Source: Fimbriimonadaceae bacterium (GTDB lineage: Bacteria; Armatimonadota; Fimbriimonadia; Fimbriimonadales; Fimbriimonadaceae). Taken from it: a DNA stretch of 7,443 bases. Under the pieces are notes generated by a model. The model was not told the origin of the DNA and did no database searches. It saw only the letters and a list, made by a program, of their open reading frames with translations. Within the stretch, counting starts at the first letter, position 1; each line of letters opens with the position of its first letter. Shown here in pieces: positions 5,312-7,443 of the stretch. The position numbers and the translations under genes were made by a program. Location of the stretch: positions 1-7,443 of the forward strand of contig CANFJD010000138.1 in the NCBI GenBank assembly GCA_947447315.1, given 5' to 3'.

Positions 5312-6224
5312 ACCGATCGCCGAGTCCCGGGCCACTCGGTTTGTCCGTCGGCTGATAGAACGGGCGTCCCCGGTACATGCCGTGCTCTTCTATGGAGCAG
5401 AAGGGGTTGGGAAAGGCATCCTCGCCAGTCAATTAACTGAACATTGGCTACGGCGGAACTCCGATGACGAACGACCCATCGCGGCTTTTCGGCGCGGAAA
5501 CAACCCAGACGTTTTGGTGATCCAACCCGGCGGTCCCAGCGATCTCATTACAATTGAGAGAATCGTAACGGACAAAACATCTGATGTTGACCTGAGTTTA
5601 CGGGACTTCTTCCGTAGTCTGCCCATCCAATCGAACACCAAAGTCGCGATTCTCCACCGGGTGGATCGAATGAATGCACGGGCCGCGAACGCGTTGCTGA
5701 AAACTCTAGAGGAGCCACTTCCCCACGCCAAAATCATCCTCACCACGTCCGAAATTGGGAGCGTGCTCCCCACCATTCGTAGTCGATGCCTTAACGTCGC
5801 CTGTGAACTCCCTACCACCGACCCTGCCGCCGCCGATTCAATATCGATGCAGGTTCTCTCGGGTGGATCGCCGGGGCAGTATCAGAAACTCACTCAGCTG
5901 CGTCCGGTCGTCGAAGATTTGGAACGTTGGCTGGGTGACCTTGCCGTAGCCCCGCCGGTGGCGGCAATCCAGCTGGCGGAGCGACTAGCATCTATGGCCG
6001 ACGAAGTACAGAAAATCGAGAGCACCTCGGCCCGGTTTGCCGATGCCCGTATTCTATCGTTATTAGCGCCGCTCCTCGCGCAGCACTCGGCTTTTCCGCC
6101 CGAAGCGATACAATCGGTTCTGCAAACGCACCGAGCCATTATTGGAAATGCCAATCCCAGCATTGCACTCGATTCCCTTGTCACCGGCCTGTTTGCCTTG
6201 CGCCGCCGCTCGCCCCGCTCGTAA
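5295..6224 (+). CDS. holB: DNA polymerase III delta' subunit (clamp loader)
   Basis: Delta' is the stator of the clamp loader that opens the beta sliding clamp. Numbering from ATT 5295 (309 residues), P-loop remnant GAEGVGKG is 34-41 (Gly instead of Thr/Ser after Lys, so probably no ATP hydrolysis), NPDVLVIQP 70-78, KVAILHRVDRMN 116-127, NALLKTLEEP 132-141 and SRC 163-165, followed by the collar domain. The Cys4 zinc module usual between P-loop and HPDV is absent. The first ATG/GTG/TTG in frame is GTG 5382, which codes Val in the strand HAVLFYG and would remove the helix that normally precedes it; no ribosome-binding site precedes it. The frame is open back to 5283, so I place the start at ATT 5295 (or ATC 5301), overlapping the darA end, each with GGA about eight bases upstream. 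If this is wrong, the conservative call is 5382-6224. Confidence 0.85.
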   Translation: MSIASEPIAESRATRFVRRLIERASPVHAVLFYGAEGVGKGILASQLTEHWLRRNSDDERPIAAFRRGNNPDVLVIQPGGPSDLITIERIVTDKTSDVDLSLRDFFRSLPIQSNTKVAILHRVDRMNARAANALLKTLEEPLPHAKIILTTSEIGSVLPTIRSRCLNVACELPTTDPAAADSISMQVLSGGSPGQYQKLTQLRPVVEDLERWLGDLAVAPPVAAIQLAERLASMADEVQKIESTSARFADARILSLLAPLLAQHSAFPPEAIQSVLQTHRAIIGNANPSIALDSLVTGLFALRRRSPRS

Positions 6225-6233
6225 CAAGACCGG

Positions 6234-6260
6234 GGAACCAACCAACCGCTGAATGCCGTA
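6234..6260 (+). promoter_or_regulatory. Possible ECF-type promoter of the sigma operon
   Basis: GGAACC (6234-6239) and CGTA (6257-6260) resemble ECF -35 (GGAAC/TGAAAC) and -10 (CGTA/CGTC) elements, as expected if the sigma factor activates its own operon. The spacing from AAC to CGT is 18 bases, one or two longer than usual. The -35 is embedded in an exact (AACC)x3 run (6236-6247) that offers AAC at shifted positions, none at the ideal 16. Confidence 0.3.
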
Positions 6261-6305
6261 ATCACTACAGTCGGGATCAATAACCGTTATCACACCGGAG
6301 AATCA

Positions 6306-6941
6306 ATGCTAACTGCGCTACGCGATAAATTCACAAAAACCGACCGCAGCGTTTCCACTCCACAGGCTTCGTCAGCCCAGTACGCCCGGTTTGAAAGCCA
6401 TGTTCGAGATTGCCACCGTTCCGCATACAATTTCGCTTATCGCCTGACCGGGAATCCGAATGAAGCCGAGGATCTTCTTCAGGAAGCCACAATTCGTGCG
6501 TTCCGTTTTTTTCATAAGTACGACGATCGATTCGCTTTTCAAAATTGGCTCTTTAGAATTCTTGCCAACACGCACATCGATTTGGTGCGGCGACGTTCGC
6601 GCTTCAAGACGGTCAGTATCGAACGCCCCGAAGGAAGTCCGGCGTGGGACATTGCTGATTTAGGTGCAGATGCCGATAGGGAACTGCTAGCAGGCTATCT
6701 GGAAGCCCCTCTCCAAAACGCGCTGATGGCGATCAACTCTGAGTTTCGGATGGCGGTGCTACTCGCTGACGTGGAGGGAATGGCGTACGAAGAGGTGGCC
6801 GAGGTGATGCAAACGAGCGTAGGCACGGTGCGGTCACGGATCCATCGCGGCCGAAAGCAATTGCGCGCGCATTTGGCCAAGCACGCCCCCGAGCTATCTA
6901 AGAGATTTGTACAGTCGGAGGATGATTCCGATGAACTGTAA
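6306..6941 (+). CDS. ECF-family RNA polymerase sigma factor
   Basis: A 211-residue sigma-70 family factor with only regions 2 and 4, typical of ECF (group 4) sigmas that direct RNA polymerase to envelope or stress genes. Region 2 spans about 30-98, with YNFAYRLTGNPNEAEDLLQE (41-60) and the DNA-melting/-10 part FQNWLFRILANTHIDLVRRR (78-97). Region 4 spans about 133-188, with helix-turn-helix YEEVAEVMQTSVGTVRSRIH (161-180) for -35 recognition. The start is ATG 6306 with GGAG at 6297-6300. There is a polar N-terminal extension of about 25 residues and an acidic C-terminal tail (SEDDSDEL). The last 11 bases overlap the anti-sigma gene, so the pair is translationally coupled. The sigma is expected to be held inactive by that membrane protein. 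Confidence 0.95.
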   Translation: MLTALRDKFTKTDRSVSTPQASSAQYARFESHVRDCHRSAYNFAYRLTGNPNEAEDLLQEATIRAFRFFHKYDDRFAFQNWLFRILANTHIDLVRRRSRFKTVSIERPEGSPAWDIADLGADADRELLAGYLEAPLQNALMAINSEFRMAVLLADVEGMAYEEVAEVMQTSVGTVRSRIHRGRKQLRAHLAKHAPELSKRFVQSEDDSDEL

Positions 6942-7392
6942 CCGTGTCGAACGATTGTTGGATGCGTACATCGACGGCGAGCTGGACGGCGATAGCATGC
7001 TCAAGATCCGGGATCATCTTCGCATTTGTGCGGACTGCGAATCTGAACTGAAAGCGATCCGACGAATGAAAATACTGGTCGCTCGCACGTTGCCGCAAGC
7101 TCCCCCAAACAATTTGGAGGATCGGCTGCTAGCCGCGTGCCAGAAAGAAATGACCTCCTCGTCGCCGCGAACAGCATTCCGACATCCGGTACCTGCCTTT
7201 GCCGGTATCGCGTTTGCCGCCGCGGTAGCAACCTTTGCTTTGCTGGCGCTAATGCCAAAGCCGTCGACGGAGAAAAGCCCGGAAACCACCCCGATCGCTT
7301 TTGAAATTCAGCGAGATCAAATTTACTCGGTGGGACTAGATCCGATGGCTGGATCGCCCACGATATCAACAACCCATGCGATTGCACCGTAA
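6931..7392 (+). CDS. Membrane-anchored zinc-finger (ZAS) anti-sigma factor
   Basis: This 153-residue protein is the probable negative regulator of the preceding sigma factor. The N-terminal cytoplasmic domain has the ZAS pattern: Cys 3, LLDAYIDGELDG (9-20), then His 29-x3-Cys 33-x2-Cys 36 (HLRICADC), which binds zinc and the sigma factor. A linker leads to one membrane helix at about 87-108 (VPAFAGIAFAAAVATFALLALM), leaving an outer segment of about 45 residues for signal sensing or proteolysis. The start is ATG 6931, because GGAGG at 6917-6921 is nine bases away; the in-frame ATG at 6922 touches that ribosome site directly and TTG 6907 has none. It overlaps the sigma gene by 11 bases and the next gene by 17. 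Confidence 0.9.
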   Translation: MNCNRVERLLDAYIDGELDGDSMLKIRDHLRICADCESELKAIRRMKILVARTLPQAPPNNLEDRLLAACQKEMTSSSPRTAFRHPVPAFAGIAFAAAVATFALLALMPKPSTEKSPETTPIAFEIQRDQIYSVGLDPMAGSPTISTTHAIAP

Positions 7393-7443
7393 TGCCGGGG
7401 GCCTTGTTCTGGCCCTGGTCGTCCCGACGATGACTTGGGCGGC
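7376..7443 (+). CDS. Exported protein, third gene of the sigma operon, 3' partial
   Basis: From ATG 7376 the frame reads MRLHRNAGGLVLALVVPTMT, then WA and on out of the window. It has two early arginines and one histidine, a hydrophobic core and a plausible AxA-like region about to follow, so it looks like the start of a Sec signal peptide. It overlaps the end of the anti-sigma gene by 17 bases in another frame. No Shine-Dalgarno sequence is visible, consistent with translational coupling. TTG 7382 is an alternative start. In many sigma/anti-sigma operons the third gene encodes a periplasmic regulator such as an RseB-like protein, but only about 22 residues are visible, so identity is unknown. 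Confidence 0.6.
   Translation, partial: MRLHRNAGGLVLALVVPTMTWA

Noticed and set aside
6372..6575. Minus-strand frame opposite the sigma factor
   Set aside because: It is a shadow of the sigma region 2 coding sequence with no independent start signals.
7392..7433. ATG at 7392 touching the anti-sigma stop
   Set aside because: That frame stops after 13 codons. The frame from ATG 7376 gives a signal peptide and stays open to the window end.

Overview
The window looks like chromosomal DNA from a free-living bacterium, most likely Armatimonadota (Fimbriimonas-like). That placement is an inference. It rests on the style of the DUF1559-type prepilin (N-terminus MKKAFTLIELLVVIAIIAIL followed by FPVFAQAK, with Ala rather than Gly before the cleavage site), on many very small lipoproteins, and on a darA-holB gene pair outside an obvious Firmicutes background. 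There are no tRNA or rRNA genes, transposases, CRISPR arrays or phage genes. Nearly all genes are on the + strand.

Layout. (1) Bases 2-1671: the 3' part of a HAD-family hydrolase gene overlaps queA (queuosine tRNA modification) by 13 nt. (2) Bases 1672-2182: a 511-nt stretch with no intact gene. It holds small hairpins and, on the minus strand, a small lipoprotein gene that appears broken by a one-base indel in a run of six G. (3) Bases 2183-3328: a 381-residue protein made of three tandem YbjQ/UPF0145 domains, transcribed divergently from the broken lipoprotein. (4) Bases 3329-4927: a promoter region with a strong palindrome, a type IV-pilin-like (DUF1559) secreted protein, a 52-residue lipoprotein, a 15-bp intrinsic terminator, and then a second 51-residue lipoprotein paralogous to the first. 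(5) Bases 4982-6224: darA (PII-like c-di-AMP receptor) followed by the DNA polymerase III delta' subunit gene. The delta' gene has no ATG, GTG or TTG at its homology-predicted start. (6) Bases 6306-7443: an ECF sigma factor, a membrane-anchored zinc-finger anti-sigma factor, and the start of an exported protein. Their reading frames overlap by 11 and 17 nt, so they form a translationally coupled stress-response operon.

How the genes fit together. Region 5 mirrors the tmk-darA-holB neighbourhood of Firmicutes, which places c-di-AMP sensing beside clamp-loader synthesis. Region 6 is a standard sigma/anti-sigma envelope-sensing module, and the third gene may be its periplasmic or outer-membrane partner. 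Region 4 is the most lineage-specific part: a pilin-like protein whose transcript also carries a tiny lipoprotein, followed beyond a terminator by a duplicate of that lipoprotein. Two GTG-start genes (tri-YbjQ and darA) have a -10-like hexamer 5-6 nt before the start codon, which suggests leaderless mRNAs.

The most interesting items are the triple-YbjQ protein, the duplicated QKNA/DPGTGG lipoproteins split by a terminator, the probable non-canonical start of delta', and the frameshifted lipoprotein. All calls come from reading the sequence. No database search was run.
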